NCBI GenBank assembly: GCA_031273835.1
Contig: JAISRD010000001.1
Coordinates: 1-25,369 of the forward strand
Direction of reading: 5' to 3'
DNA length: 25,369 bases
DNA from: Treponema sp.
Lineage (GTDB): Bacteria; Spirochaetota; Spirochaetia; Treponematales; Breznakiellaceae
Shown: positions 16,387-24,759 of the stretch, piece after piece
Layout: the number at the start of each line of letters is the position of its first letter
How positions within the stretch are numbered: the first letter of the stretch is position 1
The notes under the pieces: model-generated
Seen by the model: only the letters and a program-made list of their open reading frames with translations
Databases searched by the model: none
Told to the model about the DNA's origin: nothing
Translations under genes and position numbers: made by a program

Positions 16387-17472
16387 ATGGAAGAACAAGA
16401 TAATAGCCGAAAGAAAGTCGTTTTGGTGGACGATAATATTACCATTCTGACTATGGGTAATTTTATACTAAACGAGAAATACGACGTGTTTACCATCCCG
16501 TCGGGGATAAAACTCTTCAAACTCCTTGAAAAAGTGGTTCCCGATCTGATCCTGCTGGATATAGAGATGCCCGAAATGACCGGCTATGAAGTGATCAAGA
16601 AGCTCAAGGCCGACCCGTCCACCGCCGGCATTCCGGTGATATTCCTTACCGCGAAAACCGACATGGGAAGCGAACTTGAGGGCCTGACCCTGGGGGCCAT
16701 AGATTACCTTTCCAAACCCTTTTCCCCGCCGCTGCTCCTGAAACGTATAGAACTCCATCTCCTGGTGGAAACCCAGAAACGGGAACTCCTCAATTTCAAC
16801 AACAATCTGCTTGAAATGGTACGGGTAAAAACCGAAACCCTCCTGGATATGCAGAATTCGATACTTAAAACCGTGGCGGACCTGGTTGAATACCGGGACG
16901 AGATAACCGGGGGCCATGTAGAGCGAACCCGGAAGTACCTTGAATTTCTGCTTGACGCCATGGTGGAACAAAAGATCTACCTGGACGAAATCGCCGAATG
17001 GGACCGGGAATTTCTGCTCCAGTCTTCCCAGCTGCACGATTTGGGGAAAATTTCCATCCGGGACGCTATCCTGCTTAAACCGGGAAAACTCGACGCCGAC
17101 GAATTTGAGGTGATGAAATCCCATACGGTCTTTGGGGTAAAAATCATCGATGAAATCGAAAAGCATACCCCGGAAAACAGCTTCCTGACCCACGCCAAAA
17201 TTTTCGCCGGGACCCACCATGAAAAGTGGAACGGTACGGGCTACCCCGGCGGTCTGGCCGGCAAGGACATACCCCTGCAGGGAAGGCTGATGGCTATCGC
17301 GGATGTCTATGACGCGCTGATTTCCGTAAGGCCCTATAAAAAGCCCCTTACCCATGAAGAGGCTTCGAACATCATCATTGAGGGAAAGGGAACCCATTTT
17401 GATCCGGTCCTGACGGATCTCTACGCTTCCGTGGCGGACAAATTCGCCCGGTTTATCAACGATCAGTCATGA
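16387..17472 (+). CDS. Response regulator with HD-GYP output (cyclic di-GMP phosphodiesterase)
   Basis: A two-domain signalling protein of 361 residues. The receiver domain (10-125) has acidic D15/D16, phospho-acceptor D58 in LLDIEMPEMTGYEV, and K110 in YLSKPF. After a helical linker, the HD-GYP domain (about 160-355) has H177 (GGHVERT), H217-D218 (LHDLGK), H277-H278 and G285-Y286-P287 (HHEKWNGTGYPGG). These are the metal-site and signature residues expected for c-di-GMP hydrolysis. GGAG lies 12 bases before the ATG, a longish spacing. The stop overlaps galE's ATG as ATGA, suggesting coupled expression. No partner histidine kinase is nearby. Confidence 0.92.
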   Translation: MEEQDNSRKKVVLVDDNITILTMGNFILNEKYDVFTIPSGIKLFKLLEKVVPDLILLDIEMPEMTGYEVIKKLKADPSTAGIPVIFLTAKTDMGSELEGLTLGAIDYLSKPFSPPLLLKRIELHLLVETQKRELLNFNNNLLEMVRVKTETLLDMQNSILKTVADLVEYRDEITGGHVERTRKYLEFLLDAMVEQKIYLDEIAEWDREFLLQSSQLHDLGKISIRDAILLKPGKLDADEFEVMKSHTVFGVKIIDEIEKHTPENSFLTHAKIFAGTHHEKWNGTGYPGGLAGKDIPLQGRLMAIADVYDALISVRPYKKPLTHEEASNIIIEGKGTHFDPVLTDLYASVADKFARFINDQS

Positions 17473-18440
17473 ACATACTGGTCGTAGGCGGGGCGGGCTA
17501 TATAGGAAGCCACGTTGCCGGGGAACTCCTCGACAGGGGCCACAACGTTACGGTATTTGACAACCTCTCTTCCGGACTGCGGGAGAATCTTCTTCCCGGT
17601 GCAGCCTTTATCCACGGGGATATACTGCGCTATGAACAGCTCCGCCGGGCCCTGGCCGAAACCGGGGCTGAGGCGGTAGTGTACCTTGCCGCCCTCAAGG
17701 CCGTGGGCGAATCGATGATCAGCCCCGAAAAATACTCGGTGAACAATATCACCGGCACTATAAACCTCCTTAATGCCGCCGCCGAAACGGGCTTTAAGTA
17801 CCTTATCTTTTCTTCCAGCGCCGCTGTGTACGGGGAGCCGGTTTACCTCCCCATAGACGAAAAACATCCCGCCAATCCTGAAAATTACTACGGCTTTACC
17901 AAACTGGAGATTGAAAGGTTCCTCGGGTGGTACGACAGGCTTAAGGGGATACGCTGCGCAAGCCTCCGGTATTTTAACGCCGCCGGCTACGATCCCCGGG
18001 GCCGGATCAGGGGGCTGGAACAGAACCCCGCAAACCTCATTCCGGTAATCATGGAAACCGCCTGCGGTAAACGGGGGGAACTCTGTATTTTCGGGGATGA
18101 TTATGATACCCCCGACGGAACCTGTATCCGGGATTATATACATGTGAGCGATCTTGCCTCCGCCCACGCCCTGGCGCTGGACTTTATAAGCGGAAACGAC
18201 AGGAGCATCACCGTTAATCTGGGAAGCGAAAGCGGCTCTTCAGTCCTGGAAGTACTGGAAGGGGCCCGGCGCATCACGGGGAAACCCATCCCAAGCCGCG
18301 TAACGGGCCGCCGCCCCGGCGATCCGGCCAGATTAACCGCCTCCGCCGCCCTGGCGGGGGAACTTTTAGGCTGGAAGGCGGAATATTCGGATCTGGAAAC
18401 CCTGATAAGGACATCCTGGGACGCGTACCGGGCAAATTAA
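17469..18440 (+). CDS. galE: UDP-glucose 4-epimerase
   Basis: Extended short-chain dehydrogenase/reductase that interconverts UDP-glucose and UDP-galactose (or the N-acetyl forms). Its 323 residues have the Rossmann GGAGYIGSH (7-15), D31-N32 for NAD binding, the catalytic serine region FSSSAAVYGEP (114-124) and Y141-x3-K145 in YYGFTK. The downstream ASLRYFNAAGYDP segment and the TPDGTCIRDYIHVSDLA motif are typical of GalE rather than of other SDR epimerases. Its ATG overlaps the HD-GYP stop. It probably supplies sugar nucleotides for glycolipid or surface polysaccharide. Confidence 0.92.
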   Translation: MNILVVGGAGYIGSHVAGELLDRGHNVTVFDNLSSGLRENLLPGAAFIHGDILRYEQLRRALAETGAEAVVYLAALKAVGESMISPEKYSVNNITGTINLLNAAAETGFKYLIFSSSAAVYGEPVYLPIDEKHPANPENYYGFTKLEIERFLGWYDRLKGIRCASLRYFNAAGYDPRGRIRGLEQNPANLIPVIMETACGKRGELCIFGDDYDTPDGTCIRDYIHVSDLASAHALALDFISGNDRSITVNLGSESGSSVLEVLEGARRITGKPIPSRVTGRRPGDPARLTASAALAGELLGWKAEYSDLETLIRTSWDAYRAN

Positions 18441-18472
18441 GGGCTTAAAGCAAACAGGAAAGGAATGAACAC

Positions 18473-19726
18473 TTGGAAACTGCGTTAAAAGAGCGGATCT
18501 TTTCTTTTATTGACGGGACCGAAGAGCTGGCGGTTGAACTGGAAACGGAGCTGTGCAGGCGGCCCGCAGTTTCCCCGGCCTCCGGGGGCGAGGGGGAACT
18601 GGAAAAGGCCGAATACCTTGGGGACTGGCTCGGTTCACGGGGTTTTACCTTTGAGCGCATCGACATCAGGGACGACCGGGCCAGGGGGAAGCTCAGGCCC
18701 AATCTCGTGGTTGACCCCGCCGGCCCGGTTCCGGCGGGGCCGGTCCTGTGGATCATGAGCCACCTGGACGTGGTGCCCCCCGGCGACGCTTCCCTTTGGG
18801 AAAGCGATCCCTGGACCTTAGTCCGCAGGGACAGCCCCCAGGGCCCCCGGCTCATAGGGCGGGGGGTGGAGGATAACCAGCAGGGCCTGGTATCCTCCCT
18901 TATCGCCGCGTTGGCCCTCAGGGAAACCGGCGCCCCGGCCCGGCCGGTAAAATTGCTTTTCTGCGCCGACGAAGAATGCGGCAGCGCCTACGGCGTGGAG
19001 GCCCTTTTAAGGGAAAGGCCGGGGCTCTTCCGCGGGGAAGATCTGGTCCTGATCCCCGACGGAGGGGACAACAGGGGCGAAACCATCGAGATCGCCGAAA
19101 AAAACATACTCTGGCTTGAATTTAACACCAGGGGAAAGCAGGCCCACGGTTCGCGGCCCGATCTGGGGGCCAACGCCGCCCTTGCCGGGGCGGAACTGAC
19201 GGTACGGCTCCACTACGAACTGGGCGAAATATTCAACGGCCGGGACCCGCTTTTTGAGCCCGGTTATTCAACATTTGAACCCACCAAAAAGCTTTCCAAT
19301 GTGCCGAATATCAACACCATACCGGGGGAGGATCTGAGCTGTATGGACCTGCGTATACTGCCCCGTTATCCTATCGGGGAGGTCCTTAAGGAAATCGACA
19401 GAATCAAGGGTGAGGTGGAGGCAAAGCACCGGGTTTCGATAAGCTATTCCGCCCCCCAATCCGTAGAATCCAGGGCCACTCCCCCCGACTCCCCCCTTAT
19501 TACCCGGCTTTCTCAGGCGGTTAAGGAGGTTTACGGGGTAAACTGTCGGCCCATAGGCATAGGGGGCGGTACCGTGGGGGCCCTGCTCCGCAACAAGGGC
19601 CTGCACTGCGCGGTCTGGAGCCGCATGGAGGATACCGCCCATCAGCCCAATGAATACGTCCTCTTATCCAACATACTGGGCAACGCCAAAGTTATGGCCC
19701 TTCTTATGTTGAAAGAGGGGATCTAA
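18473..19726 (+). CDS. M20-family metallo-hydrolase (ArgE/DapE/PepV-like)
   Basis: A zinc-dependent amidohydrolase or dipeptidase of 417 residues. Metal ligands and catalytic residues are readable: H97 and D99 in MSHLDVVPPGD, D134 in GRGVEDNQQG, E167-E168 in ADEECGSAYG, and H390 in EDTAHQPNEY. A lid/dimerisation domain starts near FNTRGKQAHGSRPD. Candidate substrates are N-acetylornithine, N-succinyl-diaminopimelate or dipeptides; motifs alone do not decide. Position just before argB-argD makes an ArgE-like role attractive (inference). The start is TTG at 18473 with AAGGA eight bases upstream; no in-frame ATG gives a full N terminus. Confidence 0.85.
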   Translation: METALKERIFSFIDGTEELAVELETELCRRPAVSPASGGEGELEKAEYLGDWLGSRGFTFERIDIRDDRARGKLRPNLVVDPAGPVPAGPVLWIMSHLDVVPPGDASLWESDPWTLVRRDSPQGPRLIGRGVEDNQQGLVSSLIAALALRETGAPARPVKLLFCADEECGSAYGVEALLRERPGLFRGEDLVLIPDGGDNRGETIEIAEKNILWLEFNTRGKQAHGSRPDLGANAALAGAELTVRLHYELGEIFNGRDPLFEPGYSTFEPTKKLSNVPNINTIPGEDLSCMDLRILPRYPIGEVLKEIDRIKGEVEAKHRVSISYSAPQSVESRATPPDSPLITRLSQAVKEVYGVNCRPIGIGGGTVGALLRNKGLHCAVWSRMEDTAHQPNEYVLLSNILGNAKVMALLMLKEGI

Positions 19727-19755
19727 CCGTGTTTTACTTTTTTACGGCCTGCGTG

Positions 19756-19783
19756 ATGACAAATTTTCCGTAACTACTACAAT
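19756..19783 (+). promoter_or_regulatory. Candidate argB promoter
   Basis: ATGACA at 19756-19761 and TACAAT at 19778-19783, each five of six consensus bases, are 16 bp apart. A start near 19790 would give a leader of about 120 bases before argB. The leader contains a hairpin at 19882-19899. Confidence 0.45.
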
Positions 19784-19881
19784 ATTTCCATGCTTAGGGT
19801 AGCGATAGGCAAAAACGCAGACTTCCCGCCCTGGCTCACAATTACTGCCCGGCCTTCTCTCCTTGTTTTTTCCGCCCCCTT

Positions 19882-19902
19882 CCGGTACGCTTTTACCGGG
19901 AG
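19882..19902 (+). promoter_or_regulatory. Hairpin partly covering the argB Shine-Dalgarno
   Basis: CCGGTA (19882-19887) can pair with TACCGG (19894-19899) around a 6-base loop. The likely ribosome-binding site GGGAG (19898-19902) begins inside the 3' arm, so folding could limit initiation at the ATG at 19914. The structure is visible; a regulatory role is inference. Confidence 0.3.
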
Positions 19903-19913
19903 CCTGCCAATCC

Positions 19914-20795
19914 ATGAAAGAAGCGATAAACAACAGCGGCCGCGCCGAGGTCTTAATCCGGGCCCTGCCCTATATTCAGTGCTACCAGGGGAAGACCATG
20001 GTGGTCAAATACGGCGGCAGCGCCATGATCAACGGGGAACTTAAGGCGGCGGTGATAGAGGACCTTATCCTTATGTCCTGCGTCGGAATCAGGACCGTGC
20101 TGGTCCACGGCGGCGGCCCGGAAATAGAGGCCATGCTCAACGCCCTGGGAAAGGAAAGCCGCTTTGTGCAGGGGCTCCGCTATACCGATGAGGAAACCAT
20201 GGAGGTGGTACAGATGGTCCTCTGCGGCAAGGTGAACAAGGATATCACCGCCCTTATCGGCCGGGCCGGGGGAAAGGCCCTGGGGCTCTGCGGCATAGAC
20301 GGCGCCATGCTCCGCGCCAGGCAGTACAGGCCCCAGGGGGAAGATCTGGGCCTGGTGGGTGAAATCAGCGCGGTGGATACCGGGACCCTGGAGGGTCTCC
20401 TTGCGTCGGGGATAATTCCCGTGGTGTCCTCCGTGGCCCTGGGCGCCGACGAGGACCGGGGCAGGGTCCTCAATGTCAACGCCGATACCGCCGCGGCAAA
20501 GATCGCCGCGGCCCTGGGGGCGGAAAAGCTTATCCTTATGACCGATGTCCGCGGCATACTTAAGGACCTGCATGACCCCGGTTCCCTGATCAAGGTCCTG
20601 CCCCGTTCCGGCCTTGAGGCCCTTAAAAACGAGGGCGTTGTCAGCAAGGGGATGATCCCCAAAACGGACTGCTGCGCCCTCGCCCTCGACGGCGGGGTAA
20701 AGAAGGCCCACATCATAGACGGGCGGCTTCCCCACGCCCTGTTAATAGAACTCTTTACCGATGAGGGGATCGGCACCATGATTGTTAAGGAATGA
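19914..20795 (+). CDS. argB: Acetylglutamate kinase
   Basis: Phosphorylates N-acetylglutamate with ATP, the second step of arginine synthesis. The amino-acid-kinase fold is evident: VVKYGGSAM (about 30-38), VLVHGGGPEIEAMLNALG, GLCGIDGAML, NVNADTAAAKIAAALGA and LILMTDVRGIL. The frame is open further upstream from a TTG at 19863, but those residues (MFFPPPSGTLLPG) do not fit the family. The ATG at 19914 yields 293 residues, the normal length, and GGGAG lies upstream. argD follows three bases after the stop. argC and argJ are not in the window. Confidence 0.93.
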   Translation: MKEAINNSGRAEVLIRALPYIQCYQGKTMVVKYGGSAMINGELKAAVIEDLILMSCVGIRTVLVHGGGPEIEAMLNALGKESRFVQGLRYTDEETMEVVQMVLCGKVNKDITALIGRAGGKALGLCGIDGAMLRARQYRPQGEDLGLVGEISAVDTGTLEGLLASGIIPVVSSVALGADEDRGRVLNVNADTAAAKIAAALGAEKLILMTDVRGILKDLHDPGSLIKVLPRSGLEALKNEGVVSKGMIPKTDCCALALDGGVKKAHIIDGRLPHALLIELFTDEGIGTMIVKE

Positions 20796-20798
20796 GCT

Positions 20799-21977
20799 AT
20801 GTCTGACTTTTTTATGGATACCTATCACCGGCTGCCGGTAACTTTTTCGCGCGGGCAGGGCTGCTGGCTTTGGGATACCGGGGAAAAAAAGTACCTTGAT
20901 TTTACCTCGGGGATTGCGGTGAACTGCCTGGGGCATAATCACCCCGCGCTGGTAAAGGCGATCTCGGAGCAGGCCGCAAAGCTCATCCATGTATGCAACT
21001 ACTACCAAAGCGATACGGGGGAGCTCTTTGCCGGGGCCCTGGTCAGGGCCTCGGCCGGGGCGGGGATACGGAAGGTATTTCTGGCCAATTCCGGGGCGGA
21101 GGCAAACGAGGGGGCCTGTAAGATCGCCCGGAAATATTCGCTTAAAAAATACGGCCCCGGGCGGCATACTATCGTTACCCTCAAAAACAGTTTCCACGGC
21201 AGGACCATCACCACCCTTGCCGCCACGGGACAGGACAGGCTGCACAGGGATTTCGGTCCCTTTACCGAAGGCTTTGTCTCTATCCCCGGGGGGGATATTG
21301 ATGAACTGGAACGGGCGCTGGATCAAAAAACCACCGCGGGGTTTTTGCTCGAGGCGATCCAGGGTGAAAGCGGTATAATCCCCCAGGATGAGGAATTTAT
21401 CCGGGCCGCGGCAAAACTCTGCGCCGAACGGGACATACTGCTGATGTTTGACGAAATCCAGTGCGGCCTGGGCCGGACCGGAACTTTTCTTGCCTGCGAG
21501 GGATACGGGGTAAAGGCCGATGTGGTAACCTTGGCGAAGGGCCTTGCCGGAGGCGTGCCCATCGGGGCCGTGCTGGCCGGGGAAAAGGCAGCCGCCGTTT
21601 TTGAGACAGGCGACCACGGCTCGACCTTCGGGGGAAATCCCCTGGCCTGCGCCGCGGGCCTTGCGGTGCTTGACCTAGCCGCCCGGCCGGAATTCCTTAA
21701 GGACATCGCGGAAAAGGGCCGCCGCCTTATGGATACCCTCCGTTCCTGGAATCACCCCCGGATTACCGGGCTTCGGGGCAGGGGCCTTATGGCGGGGGTG
21801 GATATCGACGCCGAAGCGTGGCCCGTTCTGGAAGCCTGCCTTGCCCTGCCGGAGCGGGGCCTCCTGATACTAAGCGCCGGTCCCCATACCTTAAGGCTCC
21901 TTCCGCCCTACATCATCAGCGGAACCGAACTGGACGAAGGGCTGACTCTCCTTAAACAGGTTTTGGACGGGATTTAG
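20799..21977 (+). CDS. argD: Acetylornithine aminotransferase
   Basis: A class III PLP-dependent transaminase converting N-acetylglutamate semialdehyde to N-acetylornithine, the fourth step of arginine synthesis; family members may also serve lysine synthesis. The 392 residues show NSGAEANEGACKIAR (97-111), SFHGRT (131-136), D218 and Q221 in FDEIQCGLGRTG, and PLP-binding K247 in TLAKGLAGGVPIGA. HGSTFGGNPLACAAG completes the phosphate site. AAGGAA lies six bases before the ATG at the end of argB, so the two are one translational unit. Confidence 0.93.
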   Translation: MSDFFMDTYHRLPVTFSRGQGCWLWDTGEKKYLDFTSGIAVNCLGHNHPALVKAISEQAAKLIHVCNYYQSDTGELFAGALVRASAGAGIRKVFLANSGAEANEGACKIARKYSLKKYGPGRHTIVTLKNSFHGRTITTLAATGQDRLHRDFGPFTEGFVSIPGGDIDELERALDQKTTAGFLLEAIQGESGIIPQDEEFIRAAAKLCAERDILLMFDEIQCGLGRTGTFLACEGYGVKADVVTLAKGLAGGVPIGAVLAGEKAAAVFETGDHGSTFGGNPLACAAGLAVLDLAARPEFLKDIAEKGRRLMDTLRSWNHPRITGLRGRGLMAGVDIDAEAWPVLEACLALPERGLLILSAGPHTLRLLPPYIISGTELDEGLTLLKQVLDGI

Positions 21978-22032
21978 GGTAATTATTGCAAAAAAGGCCG
22001 TAATGTGTGAAGCTGTTATTTAATAGAGAAAA

Positions 22033-23229
22033 ATGAAAAGATCAAAGTTTGAATTCAACGCGGGCGCAAAGCTAGGGGTATTTTTTCTTCTTACCGGGTT
22101 TTTTCTTTTCCGGAATTTTTCCGCCTCCCCGGCCGAACAAAAGGATACGGACTCCCTTCCCGATCCCTACCGGCCGGACCTTACCATCAACGCCCTTGCC
22201 GTTCAGGAGGGGTTCTGGTATTCCGGAACGCTCCAGGAGGGGGATCAAAACTGGTTTTCCTTTACCCCCGCGGGAAGCGGTATCATGAGCGCCGAAACGG
22301 CAGGGGCTGTCGATACGGCTCTGGAACTCTTCAGCGGGATTTCCAAAATCGGCGAAAACGACGACATGGCCGAAGGAAACCACAACGCAAGAATAGAATA
22401 TTATACCGAACAGGGAATTATCTATACCTTCAGGGTTTCAGGCTATCACGGGGCGGCCGGGCCCTACCGTTTCAGGGTAACCATGGAGAGCCTGCAGGCG
22501 GGGAGGGGGGAGCCCAATGATACACAAAGCCAGGCGCTTTTGATCAGGGTGAATTCCCAGGGTTCCACAGGGGGAAACCGGCTGACCGCCTATTTCCACA
22601 GTCCCGGTGATGTGGATTGGTATACCTTCAGGGTTCCCCGTAAAAGCATACTGATCTTCGGTACGGAAGGTTCCCTGGATACGGTTATAGAATTGTACGA
22701 CAGCAGGGGAAATCTTGTCGCCGAGGCCGATGATTCAGGCAAGAAGCAGAACGCCGGCCTTGCCATGATGATTTCCCCGGATACCTATTTTGTTAAGGTG
22801 GTGGAATTTAATCAGCGCTTAGGCAAGTACTATCTCTACATCCGGTTTAAGGAGCCGCGAAAACCGGATAGATACGAAAATGACGATGAACTTAAGGCGG
22901 CCCGGGATATTTTGATCGGGACGCCCCAGCGGCGGAATTTTACCGGCCAGGATGATATTGACTGGGCAAGGCTGCGTATTACACAGGAAGGGATCTATGT
23001 CATAGAGGCTGCGGGTTCCGCGGAGGCGGGCGCCTCCCTTGACCTCGCCGTAGGCTTGTTTGATCAGGACGGAAACGAGATTGCCTTTAACGATGACGGC
23101 GGAAAAAATCTCGGCGCCCTGCTTACGGTCAGCCTGGTTCCGGGCCTTTATTATATCAAGGTAAGCGCTTCTTTTGAGGAATTCGATGAAACCGCCTACA
23201 GCCTAAAGGTCGACAGGCGGGAAGAATGA
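22033..23229 (+). CDS. Secreted protein with three PPC-like (pre-peptidase C-terminal) beta domains
   Basis: A 398-residue exported protein. The N terminus (MKRSKFEFNAGAKL, then a hydrophobic run to FRNFSASPAEQ) is a signal peptide, probably cut near residue 34. Three consecutive repeats of the PPC jelly-roll type follow at about 50-151, 159-272 and 277-394. Each has a DxxW or DW landmark (D71-W74, D195-W196, D310-W311), a LELF/IELY/VGLF strand and an acidic turn (NDDM, ADDS, NDDG), and ends with a Y-F/Y-x-V/I strand. Such domains occur in secreted or surface proteins and may bind calcium or carbohydrate. No catalytic domain is attached. It is monocistronic, with a weak AGAGAA before the ATG. 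Confidence 0.8.
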   Translation: MKRSKFEFNAGAKLGVFFLLTGFFLFRNFSASPAEQKDTDSLPDPYRPDLTINALAVQEGFWYSGTLQEGDQNWFSFTPAGSGIMSAETAGAVDTALELFSGISKIGENDDMAEGNHNARIEYYTEQGIIYTFRVSGYHGAAGPYRFRVTMESLQAGRGEPNDTQSQALLIRVNSQGSTGGNRLTAYFHSPGDVDWYTFRVPRKSILIFGTEGSLDTVIELYDSRGNLVAEADDSGKKQNAGLAMMISPDTYFVKVVEFNQRLGKYYLYIRFKEPRKPDRYENDDELKAARDILIGTPQRRNFTGQDDIDWARLRITQEGIYVIEAAGSAEAGASLDLAVGLFDQDGNEIAFNDDGGKNLGALLTVSLVPGLYYIKVSASFEEFDETAYSLKVDRREE

Positions 23230-23285
23230 AGCTCATCTCCTTAAAGGCTAAACTTAACCCCTAACTCTATGAGTGATTACCTATT

Positions 23286-23948
23286 TCAGGATCGTTCTTT
23301 CACCAGTCTAAAGGACCAGTATACCATATTAAGGAAGATCCCCATAAAAAGAGTCATGCCCCAGGTGGTCTGATGTTCCAGGGGATTTATGATCCGGTCT
23401 CCGATTTCGGTGAGTATTTTTGAAGTTTTGGTAAACAGATCCCAGCTGTTCCACCTGAGGAACCTTCCCATATAGATGCCGAAGCTCCCCACAAAAAGCA
23501 GCGTCGTGGAAAAGATCGTTACCGCGGGACCGGGCAGTTTACGGCCTAAAATACGCTCCATATCCCAGAGGCTTAGGAAACCGTAGAGCATCCCGGTCCA
23601 GGCATAGGAAAGCAGCAGCAGCGTATCGTACCAAACCGGCATATTCTTTATGACCCGGAGGTGAAACAGATCCGTTATAATGTAGGGTGCGTTGGGGAAA
23701 AACAGGAGCCAGAAAATAAGGAGTATGCCGCCGGCTATTTTTGATTTTTGAATTTTGGGCTTTAAAAAAGAAATGCTGGTAAGAGCCCAGGGAACAAAGG
23801 CGAGAAAGAGATTCCAGTTAAGGAAGATAAAACTCCTGGTACCGGAATGGATGGATCGGAAGACGGAGGCGCTGAAACAAAAGAGGGAGAGGATCAGCAT
23901 AAAAAGGGTTTCGTTAAAACGCTTGGTTTCCTTTAGGAGCTTGATCAT
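23286..23948 (-). CDS. DUF1361 family membrane protein
   Basis: A 220-residue integral membrane protein with about six hydrophobic segments (near 13-30, 39-60, 73-90, 105-125, 140-160, 198-215). The FFPNAPYIITDLFHL stretch (83-97) is the hallmark of DUF1361, a family without assigned function. The frame is open upstream inside rlmB, but the ATG at 23948 overlaps the rlmB stop as ATGA and starts a sensible N terminus (MIKLLKETKRFNETLF). Coupled expression with rlmB is likely; any shared function is unknown. Confidence 0.82.
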   Translation of the reverse strand: MIKLLKETKRFNETLFMLILSLFCFSASVFRSIHSGTRSFIFLNWNLFLAFVPWALTSISFLKPKIQKSKIAGGILLIFWLLFFPNAPYIITDLFHLRVIKNMPVWYDTLLLLSYAWTGMLYGFLSLWDMERILGRKLPGPAVTIFSTTLLFVGSFGIYMGRFLRWNSWDLFTKTSKILTEIGDRIINPLEHQTTWGMTLFMGIFLNMVYWSFRLVKERS

Positions 23949-24712
23949 TCCCCAAGTTTCCCCCGTGGGGGTTTTTTCTGAGCGCGCTGGCGGGAAACCT
24001 CGTACAACAGTATGCCGGCGGCTACCGATACATTCAGGGAATCTATACGGCCCCTGCAGGGGACGGCCGCGGTTCCGTCGCACCGTTCCCGGAGGAGCCG
24101 GGATATGCCCGCTTCGCCCCCCATGACAAGGCAGATCCGTCCCCGCATATCCAGGGAGTATACCGCTTCGCCTTCCATGCCGGCGCAGTAGATCCAAAAG
24201 CCCCTGTCTTTTAACGCGTCCATGGCGCGGACAAGGTTGGGCTCCTCGGCGTTCCGTACCCAGGCGCTTGCCCCGGCGGAAGTTTGGGCAATTACCGCGG
24301 CGTGCTTTGCGCTGCGCCGCCTCCTGCTTATCACCAGGTCCACGGCAAATTGATCGCAGGAACGGAGTATGGCCCCGTAATTGTGGGGGTCCGTCACTTC
24401 GTCAAGCATCAGGACCAGGGCGTCCCGCCTGTCTCCCAGGGAGGCCAGGTAATCATCCAGGGAGGCCGCGGCGACCTCCTCCCCCGGGCCCCCAATGCTG
24501 CCGGCGGGGGTTTCCAGGGCTATGCCCCGGTGGCCGGGGGCCAGCCGGTCCAGTTCGGCGCTTCCTACCCGGTCTATCCGTATTTTCCGGGACTGGGCCA
24601 GCTTGGCAAGTTCCCGGGCCCGGGGGCCGGCCTTGGCGGAGAGGAGGGGCCCGCAGCGCGCCCCGGAGAGTATCGTCTCTTCAATGGCATGGAAGCCTGT
24701 TATATAAGTCAT
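23945..24712 (-). CDS. rlmB: 23S rRNA (guanosine-2'-O-)-methyltransferase, RlmB/TrmH (SPOUT) family
   Basis: An AdoMet-dependent 2'-O-ribose methyltransferase of the TrmH/SPOUT class, probably modifying 23S rRNA. Residues 1-70 are the substrate-binding L30e-like domain (ITGFHAIEETI, GHRGIALE). The catalytic knot follows: LDEVTDPHNYGAILRSC (103-119), motif 2 LVMGGEAGISRLLR (195-208) and motif 3 IDSLNVSVAAGILLYE (223-238). Motif 2 is about one residue shorter than the usual MGxEGxG form, and the IPM of motif 3 is replaced by VPC. No Shine-Dalgarno is visible. RlmB versus another TrmH paralogue cannot be settled from sequence alone. Confidence 0.87.
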   Translation of the reverse strand: MTYITGFHAIEETILSGARCGPLLSAKAGPRARELAKLAQSRKIRIDRVGSAELDRLAPGHRGIALETPAGSIGGPGEEVAAASLDDYLASLGDRRDALVLMLDEVTDPHNYGAILRSCDQFAVDLVISRRRRSAKHAAVIAQTSAGASAWVRNAEEPNLVRAMDALKDRGFWIYCAGMEGEAVYSLDMRGRICLVMGGEAGISRLLRERCDGTAAVPCRGRIDSLNVSVAAGILLYEVSRQRAQKKPPRGKLGE

Positions 24713-24724
24713 AGTTTTCAGAAG

Positions 24725-24753
24725 AAGATAACATAAAAACGGGAAAAAGTCAC
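24725..24753 (-). promoter_or_regulatory. Candidate rlmB promoter
   Basis: Read on the minus strand: GTGACT (24753-24748), 17-bp spacer, TATCTT (24730-24725), each four of six consensus bases. The -10 box ends 12 bases before the ATG, so the leader would be only about six bases, in keeping with the missing Shine-Dalgarno. Confidence 0.4.
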
Positions 24754-24759
24754 GTTTCC

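Noticed and set aside
19790..20044. 84-codon plus-strand frame starting in the argB leader
   Set aside because: It runs into argB in another frame with arginine/proline-rich composition typical of a shadow frame; a leader peptide cannot be excluded but is not supported.
23949..24197. Upstream extension of the DUF1361 frame inside rlmB
   Set aside because: Those residues are arginine/glycine-rich shadow translation of rlmB; the ATG at 23948 overlapping the rlmB stop is the natural start.
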